The notes beneath the pieces were generated by a model that was not told the DNA's origin, did no database searches, and was given only the letters and a program-made list of their open reading frames with translations. A stretch of DNA of 10,442 bases, taken from Rhodospirillaceae bacterium CCH5-H10 (GTDB lineage: Bacteria > Pseudomonadota > Alphaproteobacteria > Reyranellales > Reyranellaceae). Position 1 is the first letter of the stretch. Each line of letters starts with the position of its first letter. A program made the position numbers and the translations under genes. Location of the stretch: positions 1-10,442 of the forward strand of contig LSKJ01000515.1 of NCBI GenBank assembly GCA_001557035.1, given 5' to 3'. Shown one piece after another: positions 1-6,913 of the stretch.

Positions 1-722
1 TGGTCACACACGGCGCCGACGCCAATGCGCCCGACGTGGCCGAACTGGCGGTCGGCATCCTGCTCGCCTCGACGCGCCGCCTGGTGCGCGCCGACAAGAT
101 GATCCGCCGCGGAGAGTGGAAGCAGCGCATCCCCAATCGCTTCGGCCCGATCGCCGGCCTGACGGGCGGCAAGGTCGGCATCCTGGGCCTCGGCGCGATC
201 GGTCTGGAAGTCGCCAGGCGCCTGAAGGGGTTCGATGTCGAGATCGGATACTGCAACCGCAGCCGGCGCAGCGACGTCGACTTCCCGTACTTCCCCGACG
301 TGATGGCACTTGCCACCTGGTGCGATTACCTGATCGTCTGCCTGCGCTCCGATGCCTCCAACCGGCACATCATCAACGCCGACGTGCTGAAGGCACTCGG
401 CCCGCGCGGCCACGTGGTCAATATCTCGCGCGGCTGGGCGGTCGATGAAAAGGCACTCGCCGATGCGCTGCGCAACGACATCATCGAAGGCGCGGCGCTC
501 GACGTTTTCGACGAGGAGCCCTACACCGGCACCGAACTGCTGGAGCTCGACAAGCTGGTGATGACGCCCCATTTCGGCGGCGGCACGGAGCACGCCCAGC
601 GCCGCATGACCGACCTGGTCTGCCGCAACCTCGACAACCATTTCGCCGGCAAGCCGGTGGCGTCGCCCGTACCCGAGTTTCGCGAGTGGGCCAACGCCGC
701 CGACGCTCCCCGACCGCGCTGA
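1..722 (+). CDS. D-2-hydroxyacid dehydrogenase, 5'-truncated by window edge
   Basis: This is the C-terminal 239 residues of an NAD(P)-dependent D-isomer 2-hydroxyacid dehydrogenase. The frame is open from base 3 and ends at TGA 720-722. Full-length members have about 310-330 residues, so roughly 70-90 N-terminal residues lie outside the window. The Rossmann dinucleotide loop GLGAIG is encoded at 186-203. The catalytic triad of the family is complete: Arg in NISRG (429-431), Glu in DEEP (516-518) and His in TPHFGG (570-572). After the second Rossmann strand the sequence reads YCNRSRR, with no acidic residue to bind the NAD ribose. Basic residues there usually mean NADPH preference, as in glyoxylate/hydroxypyruvate reductases. 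The expected reaction is reduction of a 2-oxo acid to the D-2-hydroxy acid in the cytosol. The exact substrate cannot be read from the sequence; a phosphoglycerate dehydrogenase-like role is less likely. Confidence 0.93.
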   Translation, partial: VTHGADANAPDVAELAVGILLASTRRLVRADKMIRRGEWKQRIPNRFGPIAGLTGGKVGILGLGAIGLEVARRLKGFDVEIGYCNRSRRSDVDFPYFPDVMALATWCDYLIVCLRSDASNRHIINADVLKALGPRGHVVNISRGWAVDEKALADALRNDIIEGAALDVFDEEPYTGTELLELDKLVMTPHFGGGTEHAQRRMTDLVCRNLDNHFAGKPVASPVPEFREWANAADAPRPR

Positions 723-765
723 CGGCCCATTGGACGGCCGCAGTCGTTTGGCAGGAACCGGAACC

Positions 766-1878
766 GTGCGGAACGCCGGCGACATCGAACGGGCTGCCAA
801 TGCCGGTTTGATCGTCGCGCTGTTTCTGGCGTTCTACGTGGGCTTCGGTCTGCCGATTCTCTGGGCCATCAACTACTACATCCCGAGCTTCTTCGACGGC
901 TTCGGCCGGCGCAGCCTGGTCGGGACGCCGCTCTATCCGTTCGGATCGCTGCGCTACGAGTATGTCTTCGTGGCAGCGCTACAGATGGCCGTTCGCTACA
1001 CGCTGATCGCGATCCTCTTCTGGCGCGCATGGCATTCGCCGATGACGCTGAAACTGGTCGTGATCGCATTCCTGGTCGCGCCGACCGGTGGCTATCTCTT
1101 TCATACAGCCGGCTATCCCGAGGACATTCTCTATCTCGCGCTGCTGGCGGCGATCCACGTCCGGCCCCGGCCCGCGCTCCTGATCATAGGCTCCACGCTC
1201 TTCGTCCAGGAACTGGCGGCTTTCACCGTCATCCCGCTCTACGTCACAAGCCTCGTACTGCGCCGTGAACTCAGAACGGCCATCGTGCACGGCGCCGTCC
1301 TGGTCGCGGTTTTCGTGTTCATCTACCTGTTTCTTCAGACTGTGCCGCCGGAGACGATAGAGGCGCTTTTGGCGCGGGTCCGCTCCGTTGCGCGCTACGC
1401 CGTCGACGAAAGCTACTATCAGCTGTTTCGGAACGACTTCGTCGGCGAGCGGATGCGCAACTACTACATGCCGCCGGCACGCTACCTGACGCGGGCGCTG
1501 CTGATGGCGGCATGCGTATCGGTCGTCTTGGCGGTGGCATTCTACCGTCGTTCCGATCGCTGGTTCGGCGTGCTGAACGTCCTCTCCGTGCTCGGGGCAT
1601 GCCTGGCGCCCCTGGTCCTCGGATTCTTCGGCTGGGACGTCTTTCGCTGGGTTTTCCTGTCCCTGCTGTCGAGCCTGTTCGTTCTTCTGTTCCTTGCAAG
1701 GACAACGCCGGCACCGGCCGCACTGACGGTTGCCGGCCTGCTGGTCGGCTTCGCCCTCGTCGGCCACCTGGAATATTTCGACGGCGCCCATCCGCGACCG
1801 ATCCTGCCCTATCCCCGTTTCGTCGATTTCTGGCAGTCCGAGTTGCCGCGAATCTTCGGCAAGGCACTCTCCCAGTGA
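766..1878 (+). CDS. polytopic inner-membrane protein of unknown function
   Basis: I do not recognise this family. With the GTG start at 766 the protein has 370 residues, and AGGA at 753-756 lies 9 bases upstream. An in-frame TTG at 730 would add 12 polar residues but has no Shine-Dalgarno sequence. There are about nine or ten hydrophobic segments, near residues 14-36, 68-87, 94-111, 119-133, 137-160, 172-191, 243-260, 266-288, 294-311 and 317-335. A polar stretch at about 192-242, rich in Arg, Tyr and Glu, separates the two halves. Distinctive pieces are GYPEDILYL (116-124), QELAAFTVIPLY (148-159) and WDVFRW (290-295), which puts charged Asp291 and Arg294 at the edge of a membrane helix. The C-terminal tail of about 35 residues is soluble and proline-rich. 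The architecture resembles polysaccharide polymerase or glycosyltransferase-like membrane proteins, but only loosely. It starts 43 bases after the dehydrogenase stop and could share its transcript. Confidence 0.82.
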   Translation: MRNAGDIERAANAGLIVALFLAFYVGFGLPILWAINYYIPSFFDGFGRRSLVGTPLYPFGSLRYEYVFVAALQMAVRYTLIAILFWRAWHSPMTLKLVVIAFLVAPTGGYLFHTAGYPEDILYLALLAAIHVRPRPALLIIGSTLFVQELAAFTVIPLYVTSLVLRRELRTAIVHGAVLVAVFVFIYLFLQTVPPETIEALLARVRSVARYAVDESYYQLFRNDFVGERMRNYYMPPARYLTRALLMAACVSVVLAVAFYRRSDRWFGVLNVLSVLGACLAPLVLGFFGWDVFRWVFLSLLSSLFVLLFLARTTPAPAALTVAGLLVGFALVGHLEYFDGAHPRPILPYPRFVDFWQSELPRIFGKALSQ

Positions 1879-1888
1879 GGACGCGCCT

Positions 1889-2545
1889 CTAGTTCGGTGG
1901 ATCCCTGCCGATCACGATTCGCGGACCGGTATATTTTGGCGGCGTGTCGAACCAGACGTCGAAGTAGGCGCGCAAGGCCGAGGGATAGCGCCGGAGGACG
2001 GTGACGATGCTGTAGGCGCGCGCCACGTCCCGCGCCTCGAAGCCCCAGGCTTCGATCCCCTGCTGACGGGCAAGGAAGATCGCGCGCGAGAGGTGGAAGC
2101 GCTGCGACACGACGATGACGCGTGTCTGACCAAAAACCTCTTCGACGCGCACCACAGAATCCCAGGTCCTGAAACCTGCGAAATCACGATAGATCGATTC
2201 GGCCGGCACGCCACGCTCGATAAGCCCGGCGCGCATGGCGGTGGGCTCGTCGTAGTCGGGACGGCTGTTGTCGCCGCTCACCAGCAGATACTTCACCTTG
2301 CCGGCCTTGTAGAGCGCAGCGGCCGCATCGAGCCGGTAGACGAAGTAGCGGTTGGGACCACCCTCGGGTCCGATCGGCGCCGCGCCCAGGACCAGCGCCA
2401 CGGATACGTCCGGCAGCTTCGCGGGATCGGTGGCAATGTATTGATCGGCCAGGGATTCGAGGCGGCGCTCGGCGACCCATGACAGGAGGGACAGCAGGAG
2501 CGCCACCGCGCCAAGCGCAAGCACCGCGTACAGCATCAACCGCAT
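1889..2545 (-). CDS. sanA: SanA/YdcF-like (DUF218) membrane-anchored protein
   Basis: This 218-residue protein of the ElyC/SanA/YdcF family has one N-terminal membrane anchor (about residues 4-24) followed by a globular domain, probably periplasmic. Family motifs are in the usual order: LVLGAAP (51-57), NRYFVYRLDAAAALY (65-79), VSGDNS (89-94), YDEP (98-101), DFAGFRTWDS (121-130) and VVSQRFHLSRA (145-155). The run GDN...DEP...AGFRT.DS...SQRFH is diagnostic of SanA rather than of generic YdcF proteins. The length is close to E. coli SanA (about 239). SanA is linked to envelope barrier function and vancomycin exclusion in enterobacteria, and its biochemical activity is unsettled. The ATG at 2543-2545 has GAGG (2553-2556) 7 bases upstream. 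It is the last gene of the minus-strand block, and its stop lies 10 bases from the stop of the convergent membrane protein gene. Confidence 0.93.
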   Translation of the reverse strand: MRLMLYAVLALGAVALLLSLLSWVAERRLESLADQYIATDPAKLPDVSVALVLGAAPIGPEGGPNRYFVYRLDAAAALYKAGKVKYLLVSGDNSRPDYDEPTAMRAGLIERGVPAESIYRDFAGFRTWDSVVRVEEVFGQTRVIVVSQRFHLSRAIFLARQQGIEAWGFEARDVARAYSIVTVLRRYPSALRAYFDVWFDTPPKYTGPRIVIGRDPPN

Positions 2546-2547
2546 GT

Positions 2548-2576
2548 CATCGCCTCGACCGCACTCCCCGGCGATG
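2548..2576 (-). promoter_or_regulatory. possible hairpin overlapping the sanA ribosome binding site
   Basis: CATCGCC at 2548-2554 and GGCGATG at 2570-2576 form perfect 7-base inverted arms around a 15-base loop. In the sanA transcript the 3' arm lies 2 bases before the ATG and covers part of the GAGG Shine-Dalgarno sequence at 2553-2556. If folded, it would restrict ribosome access. This is seen in sequence only; a regulatory role is inference, and chance pairing is possible in DNA this GC-rich. Confidence 0.3.
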
Positions 2577-2614
2577 TCTTAACACGCTTCAGGCTGACGG
2601 AGTGCAGCGATTGG

Positions 2615-2806
2615 CTAGTCGATCACATCCGCTGTCGTGTCGAGCGGGTAGGCGACGACATCGCCGGCCACAGGAACGATCTTTGCCGTGGCGCTGGTCA
2701 CGCGCACCGGAAATGCGGCAACGCCACAGCCGGAAAGCGCCATCGCGACGCCCACCAGAACCGCGGCGCCAACGAGACGCTTGGGATGGAGAATGCGGGT
2801 CATCAT
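2615..2806 (-). CDS. small lipoprotein, 63 residues
   Basis: This is a short secreted lipoprotein of unknown function. It has a basic n-region (MMTRILHPKR), a hydrophobic core (about residues 11-24) and the lipobox LSGC at 24-27, so Cys27 should be acylated and become residue 1 of the mature protein. Gly follows the Cys, not Asp, so outer-membrane sorting by Lol is expected if Enterobacteria-like rules hold. The mature part is only about 37 residues. It contains VRVTSATAKIVPVAGDVVAYPLD, broken here as VRVTSATAKIV then PVAGDVVAYPLD, and ends in TTADVID. I recall similar small proteobacterial lipoproteins being placed in a DUF family, but I cannot confirm which. ATG codons stand in tandem at 2804-2806 and 2801-2803, with no good Shine-Dalgarno sequence before them. 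The gene lies 36 bases after the epimerase stop and 69 bases before sanA, which fits an envelope role. Confidence 0.8.
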   Translation of the reverse strand: MMTRILHPKRLVGAAVLVGVAMALSGCGVAAFPVRVTSATAKIVPVAGDVVAYPLDTTADVID

Positions 2807-2842
2807 GGCGAGAAAACGCCCGCAAGCCGGAATAGTTGCCCG

Positions 2843-3757
2843 CTAGCGGAGCGTGTCCAGCACCTCACGGAACCCCGTGCGGCAGGTGAACCCCAGCACA
2901 TTGGCGGCCTTGCCGGCGTCATAGACGCGGTCGACCGCGTCGAACATGGTCCAGCCACGCTTCTCATAGAGTGCGCGATAATCCGGAAAGAGCCGGCTCA
3001 CGACCGCGGGTGCGTCGGCGATCAGCTCGCGGCAATCCTCGCGCCGGAACGGCGTCGTCGCCGAGATGATGAACGTGTCGAAGCCGATCTCTTTCGCCCT
3101 GGTCAGCGCCACGACATGCGCCTCGGCGGCATCCTCGACGGTGAGACGGCGGAACAGGAATTCGTTGGCCTTGGTGTTCTCGCCCGACTGCGCGATGGCG
3201 TGCGCCATGTCGTCCTCCTCGGGAAAGAACCGCGAGGTGCGCAGGACGAGGACCGGTAGCCGGTGCAGGTGATTGAACAGGCGGCACAGCTCCTCGGCGG
3301 CCAGCTTGGTGACGCCGTAGATGTTGCGCGGCTTGAGCGGCGCCATCGTTTCGTCGATCCAGACCGCTTCCTTCGCCCCACCCGCTCTTCCGTCACGGAT
3401 CTGCTGCGAGATCATGAGCGAGGTCGTCGAGGTGAAGACGAAGCGGTCGACCGCCGAGCCGGGCGCCACCGCCTCCTCCAGCAGGTTCAGCGTGCCCTGG
3501 ACGTTGACGGCGACGAACTCAGAATTGTCGTGGGTCTCGATGTGCGGCTTGTGGCGCGCGGCGGCATGGACAATGGCCGTGATGCCCTCGCCGCGGATCA
3601 CGCGACGAACCAGGGCGCGATCGACCACCGAGCCGACGACACTGGTTGTGGGGCCGGGCTCCGGATCCAATCCCACTACCTTGTGTCCGTCGCGCACAAG
3701 CCTCGGCACCAGGGTCTGGCCGAGCCAACCCGACGAACCCGTTACGAGGATGTTCAC
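2843..3757 (-). CDS. NAD-dependent epimerase/dehydratase (extended SDR)
   Basis: This 304-residue extended short-chain dehydrogenase is predicted to act on a nucleotide sugar or a similar substrate, using bound NAD(P). The Rossmann glycine motif TGSSGWLG spans residues 6-13. Asp31 follows the second strand (VVGLDPE), which favours NAD. HAAARHKPH (64-72) is the usual third-strand region. The catalytic set is Ser/Thr in FTSTTS (108-113) with Tyr147 and Lys151 in YGVTK. The start is GTG at 3757, overlapping the TGA of the upstream ABC1 gene as GTGA (4 bases). AGGG at 3763-3766 and GAGG at 3768-3771 lie upstream, so translation is probably coupled. The substrate is not evident. It differs clearly from the second SDR at 7438-8412, which carries UDP-glucuronate epimerase signatures that are missing here. 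NAD-dependent dehydratase or reductase activity is equally possible. Confidence 0.9.
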   Translation of the reverse strand: MNILVTGSSGWLGQTLVPRLVRDGHKVVGLDPEPGPTTSVVGSVVDRALVRRVIRGEGITAIVHAAARHKPHIETHDNSEFVAVNVQGTLNLLEEAVAPGSAVDRFVFTSTTSLMISQQIRDGRAGGAKEAVWIDETMAPLKPRNIYGVTKLAAEELCRLFNHLHRLPVLVLRTSRFFPEEDDMAHAIAQSGENTKANEFLFRRLTVEDAAEAHVVALTRAKEIGFDTFIISATTPFRREDCRELIADAPAVVSRLFPDYRALYEKRGWTMFDAVDRVYDAGKAANVLGFTCRTGFREVLDTLR

Positions 3758-5088
3758 GCCAGCCCTGCCTCTTTCAGGGCCGCCTCCTGCCTCGCTGCCA
3801 GCGCGTCGACATCGAAGCCGTCGATCATATTCTCAAATAGCTGGTGCCAGTTGATCGAGGCACGGAGGTGGATGAACACGGAACCGAGGCCGATGGCGGC
3901 GCGGTCCATGAACACGAACTCGCGCGGCGGCCGCACCCCGCCCATCTTGCGCAGCTCGCCGAACACGTTCTGCGCCATCTCGCGACCGTAGCCGTCGGCC
4001 ATGCCCTCGGTGAGGCGGCGCGGGCGATCGTCCATCAGCGGGCCGTAGAGGAAGGCGGCCCAGCGGTTGAGGATCGCGATCATCTCCTTGCTGAGGCCCG
4101 TAAAACCCCAATCCTCGTAGGCCGCGACGGCCCGGGCCTCGTCGTCGGTCATCAGCGCGCGATAGAGCTCGATCGAGCCGCGCACGAAGCGCGGCGGAAA
4201 GATGCGGATGCAGCCGAAGTCCATCAGGTTCACCGAACCGTCCGGCCGCACCGAGTAATTGCCCAGATGCGGATCGCCGTGGATCGCGCCGTAGAAATAG
4301 AACGGCACATACCAGGCGCGAAACATGGCGATGGCCAGCGCGTCGCGCTCTTCCTGCGAACGGGTCTTCCAGTTGAGCAGCGGCTCGCCCTGCAGCCAGT
4401 CCATCGTGAGCAGGCGCTCGGTCGAGTGCGAGCCCACGACGCCGGGCACGTGTACCTGGCTTTCGTCCCGCAGCATGTATCGGTACAGCGCCGCGTGCCG
4501 GGCCTCGCGGCGATAGTCGAGTTCCTCGCGCAGGCGGTTGGCGATCTCGGCATGGATCTCGTCGGTGCGGATCGCCGGATCGAAACGCTGACCGATCGCG
4601 AACACGACCTTCAGCTGGTTGAGATCGGCCTCCAGCGCCGAGGACATGTCGGGATACTGCAGCTTGGCCGCGACCTCGCGTCCATCCGGGAGCGACGCGC
4701 GATGGACCTGGCCCAGCGAGGCGGCGAACGACGCTTCCTTGTCGAAGCGCGCGAACTTCGCCTGCCAGTCGGGCCCCAGCTCCGACGCCATGCGGCGGCG
4801 CACGAACGCCCAGCCCATCGCCGGCGCGTTGGCCTGCAACTGCGCCAGCTCACGGGCATATTCCGGCGGCAATGCGTCGGGGATGGTGGCGAGCAGCTGC
4901 GCCGCCTTCATCAGCGGGCCCTTCAGCCCGCCCAGCGCGGCCTTCAGCTCGCCGGCATGCTTGTCGCGATCGAGGCCGAAGCCGAGATACCTCTGCCCCG
5001 CGAGCTTGACCGCCAGTCCGCCGACCGACGTGCCGACCCGCGCATAGCGGCCGAGCCGCCCGCCGAGGGAGTCGCCTTCGTCTGCCAT
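3754..5088 (-). CDS. ABC1/AarF-family atypical kinase-like protein
   Basis: This 444-residue member of the ABC1 (UbiB/AarF/COQ8) family has a protein-kinase-like fold. In the studied homologues it acts as an ATPase that supports ubiquinone or other isoprenoid lipid metabolism. Visible motifs are the N-terminal signature helix LKGPLMKAAQLLATIPDALP (55-74), where canonical KxGQ is KAAQ (61-64); the Ala-rich nucleotide loop FAASLGQVH (121-129); the ATP-binding Lys142 in AAKLQYP; the acidic patch EELDYRREA (188-196); the catalytic loop HGDPHLGN (270-277); and metal-binding DFG (290-292). All phosphotransfer residues are present. Unlike UbiB, I see no C-terminal pair of transmembrane helices. The ATG is at 5086-5088, 6 bases after the pepF stop, and a weak TAGG overlaps that stop. 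It overlaps the next gene by 4 bases. Alphaproteobacteria commonly carry this subfamily besides UbiB. Its substrate is unknown. Confidence 0.92.
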   Translation of the reverse strand: MADEGDSLGGRLGRYARVGTSVGGLAVKLAGQRYLGFGLDRDKHAGELKAALGGLKGPLMKAAQLLATIPDALPPEYARELAQLQANAPAMGWAFVRRRMASELGPDWQAKFARFDKEASFAASLGQVHRASLPDGREVAAKLQYPDMSSALEADLNQLKVVFAIGQRFDPAIRTDEIHAEIANRLREELDYRREARHAALYRYMLRDESQVHVPGVVGSHSTERLLTMDWLQGEPLLNWKTRSQEERDALAIAMFRAWYVPFYFYGAIHGDPHLGNYSVRPDGSVNLMDFGCIRIFPPRFVRGSIELYRALMTDDEARAVAAYEDWGFTGLSKEMIAILNRWAAFLYGPLMDDRPRRLTEGMADGYGREMAQNVFGELRKMGGVRPPREFVFMDRAAIGLGSVFIHLRASINWHQLFENMIDGFDVDALAARQEAALKEAGLA

Positions 5089-5094
5089 GGCTGC

Positions 5095-6864
5095 CTACAG
5101 CTTCTCCAACTCGTCGATGAAGCCCGAGATCACGTCGAGACCCTTGTCCCAGAAGGCCGGATCGGAAGCATCGAGACCGAACGGCGCCAGCAGCTCCTTG
5201 TGCCGCTTCACGCCGCCCGACCGCAGCATGTCGAGATACTTCTCCTGGAAGCCGTCGGGCCTGGCCTGATAGGCGGCATAGAGCGAGTTCACCAGGCAAT
5301 CGCCGAACGCGTAGGCGTAAACGTAGAAGGGCGAGTGGATGAAGTGGCCGATATAGGACCAGTAGTATTTGTACTCGTCGTCGTAGCGGAAAGCGGGCCC
5401 GAGGCTCTCCTTCTGCACCGCCATCCAGATCTCGCCGATCGCGTCGGGCGTCAGTTCGCCCTCGCGGCGCGCCATGTGGAGGCGAGACTCGAAATCGTAG
5501 AACGCGATCTGGCGCACTACGGTGTTCAGCATGTCCTCGACCTTGCCGGCCAGCATCGCCTTGCGCGTGGCCTTGTCGGGTGCGGTCTTGAGCAGCGACT
5601 GGAAGGTCAGCATCTCGCCGAACACCGAAGCCGTCTCCGCGAGCGTCAGCGGCGTGTCGGCCATCAGCGGGCCCTGCCTGGCCGCCAGCACCTGGTGCAC
5701 GCCATGCCCCAGCTCGTGGGCGAGCGTCATCACGTCGCGAACCTTCCCCTGATAGTTCAGCAGGAGATACGGGTGCGCCGACGGCACTGTCGGATGGGCG
5801 AAGGCGCCCGGCGACTTGCCCGGCCGCGCCGGCGCGTCGATCCACCCGGTGCCGAAGAACTTGCGCCCGACATCGGCCAGCTCCGGCGAGAAGGCATTGT
5901 AGGCGTCGAGCACGATCTTCTCGGCCTCGGGCCAGGGGATCGTGCGGTCGTCATGTTCGGGCAGCGGTGCGTTGCGGTCCCAGTAAGGCATGGTCTCGAC
6001 GCCGAACCACTTCGCCTTCAGCTTGTAGTAGCGGTGCGCGAGCTTCGGGTAAGCCTTCTTTACCGACGCCGCGAGCGCGTCGACCACCTCGTCCTCCACG
6101 ACGTTGGCGAGGTTACGGAACGATTGCGGCCGCGCATACTTGCGCCAGCGGTCGTCGATCTCCTTGTCCTTGATCAGCGTGTTGGTGATCAGCGAGAAAA
6201 TCGCGATGTTGTCGCCCTGCACCTTGCCGAACGACTTGGCGGCTTCCTTGCGCACCGCGGGGTCCTTGTTCGACAACTTGTCGAGGATCTGCGGCTCGCT
6301 CAGCATCTCGTTGCCGAACGGATAGCGCAGCCGCGCGATCGTCTCGTCGAACAGGCGCGACCAGGCGCTGCTGCCGACCACCGACTGGTCGTGCTGGTAC
6401 TTCTCCAGCTCGTCGGAAAGCTGGTGCGGCCGGAACAGGCGCGCGTCGCGCAGCCACGGCGCGTACTTCGCAAGCTCCGGCGCCTTCAGCTTCTCAGCGA
6501 GGTCGGCATCCTCGATCCTGTTGATCTCCAGCCGGAAGAACAGGAGCTTCGACCCGATCTCGTTCAGCTTCTCGGAGATGTCCTGGGCGAAGCGATTGCG
6601 CTCCGGATCGGACTGGTCCTGCGCCGAATAGAGCTGGGCATAGGAACCGATACGGCCCAGCAGGTCGCTCATCGCCTCGAGGCGCACGATGGCCCCGCCC
6701 AGCGCCTTGCCGTCGAGACCGACGATCTTTCCCTCGTAATCCTTCGCGAAGGCATCGGCCTCCGCCGCCGCGCGCTTCAGGTCGGCGCCGAGGTCCGTCC
6801 CGGTCGGGCTGGAATAGAGATCGGCCAGGTTCCAGGTCGGCAGGTCGCCCAACACAACGTTCAT
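5095..6864 (-). CDS. pepF: oligoendopeptidase F, M3 family zinc metallopeptidase
   Basis: This 589-residue cytosolic zinc peptidase of the thimet/PepF (M3) family cleaves short peptides, about 7-20 residues, and helps recycle peptides and signal-peptide fragments. The zinc site is complete: HELGH at 383-387 (His383, Glu384, His387) and the third ligand Glu410 in LAETASVFGEML (408-419). The C-terminal block GHFIHSPFYVYAYAFG (506-521) is the conserved Tyr/His-rich substrate-binding segment. The N-terminal half (about 1-200) is the helical PepF lid domain, beginning WNLADLY as usual. The length matches the pepF/M3 clade (about 580-600). No signal peptide is visible. The start ATG (6862-6864) has AAGGAG at 6871-6876 spaced by 6 bases, the strongest Shine-Dalgarno sequence in the minus-strand block, so it may be expressed at a high level or from its own promoter. 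It is followed after 6 bases by the ABC1 gene. Confidence 0.96.
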   Translation of the reverse strand: MNVVLGDLPTWNLADLYSSPTGTDLGADLKRAAAEADAFAKDYEGKIVGLDGKALGGAIVRLEAMSDLLGRIGSYAQLYSAQDQSDPERNRFAQDISEKLNEIGSKLLFFRLEINRIEDADLAEKLKAPELAKYAPWLRDARLFRPHQLSDELEKYQHDQSVVGSSAWSRLFDETIARLRYPFGNEMLSEPQILDKLSNKDPAVRKEAAKSFGKVQGDNIAIFSLITNTLIKDKEIDDRWRKYARPQSFRNLANVVEDEVVDALAASVKKAYPKLAHRYYKLKAKWFGVETMPYWDRNAPLPEHDDRTIPWPEAEKIVLDAYNAFSPELADVGRKFFGTGWIDAPARPGKSPGAFAHPTVPSAHPYLLLNYQGKVRDVMTLAHELGHGVHQVLAARQGPLMADTPLTLAETASVFGEMLTFQSLLKTAPDKATRKAMLAGKVEDMLNTVVRQIAFYDFESRLHMARREGELTPDAIGEIWMAVQKESLGPAFRYDDEYKYYWSYIGHFIHSPFYVYAYAFGDCLVNSLYAAYQARPDGFQEKYLDMLRSGGVKRHKELLAPFGLDASDPAFWDKGLDVISGFIDELEKL

Positions 6865-6870
6865 TCACCA

Positions 6871-6876
6871 CTCCTT
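6871..6876 (-). promoter_or_regulatory. Shine-Dalgarno sequence of pepF
   Basis: AAGGAG on the minus strand lies 6 bases upstream of the pepF ATG. It fixes the start codon and is far stronger than the sites before the flanking genes. It lies within the 49-base gap that separates pepF from the NTPase gene. Confidence 0.75.
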
Positions 6877-6913
6877 GCGTCCCCCCGGATATGGGGCGCG
6901 ACCCGCGTCGTGA

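Noticed and set aside
730..765. A TTG start 36 bases upstream for the membrane protein.
   Set aside because: No Shine-Dalgarno sequence precedes it, while GTG 766 has AGGA at a workable distance and gives a sensible N-terminus before the first membrane helix.
754..765. The tandem GGAACC-GGAACC just before the membrane protein GTG start.
   Set aside because: It has only two 6-base copies, which is too short to count as a repeat or an ECF sigma-factor site (GGAAC-type) without a matching -10 element, and it is too close to the start codon.
979..1791. A 270-codon minus-strand frame inside the membrane protein gene.
   Set aside because: The translation is Gln/Arg/Asp-rich with no domain, the expected mirror of hydrophobic codons on the other strand.
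1877..1889. A GAGG-loop-CCTC dyad between the convergent stop codons, considered as a bidirectional terminator.
   Set aside because: The stem is only 4 bases and no T-run follows on either strand.
2840..2849. The palindrome CCGCTAGCGG spanning the stop codon of the NAD-dependent epimerase gene.
   Set aside because: It is ten bases with no loop and no T-run, and it lies partly in coding sequence. It is most likely chance.
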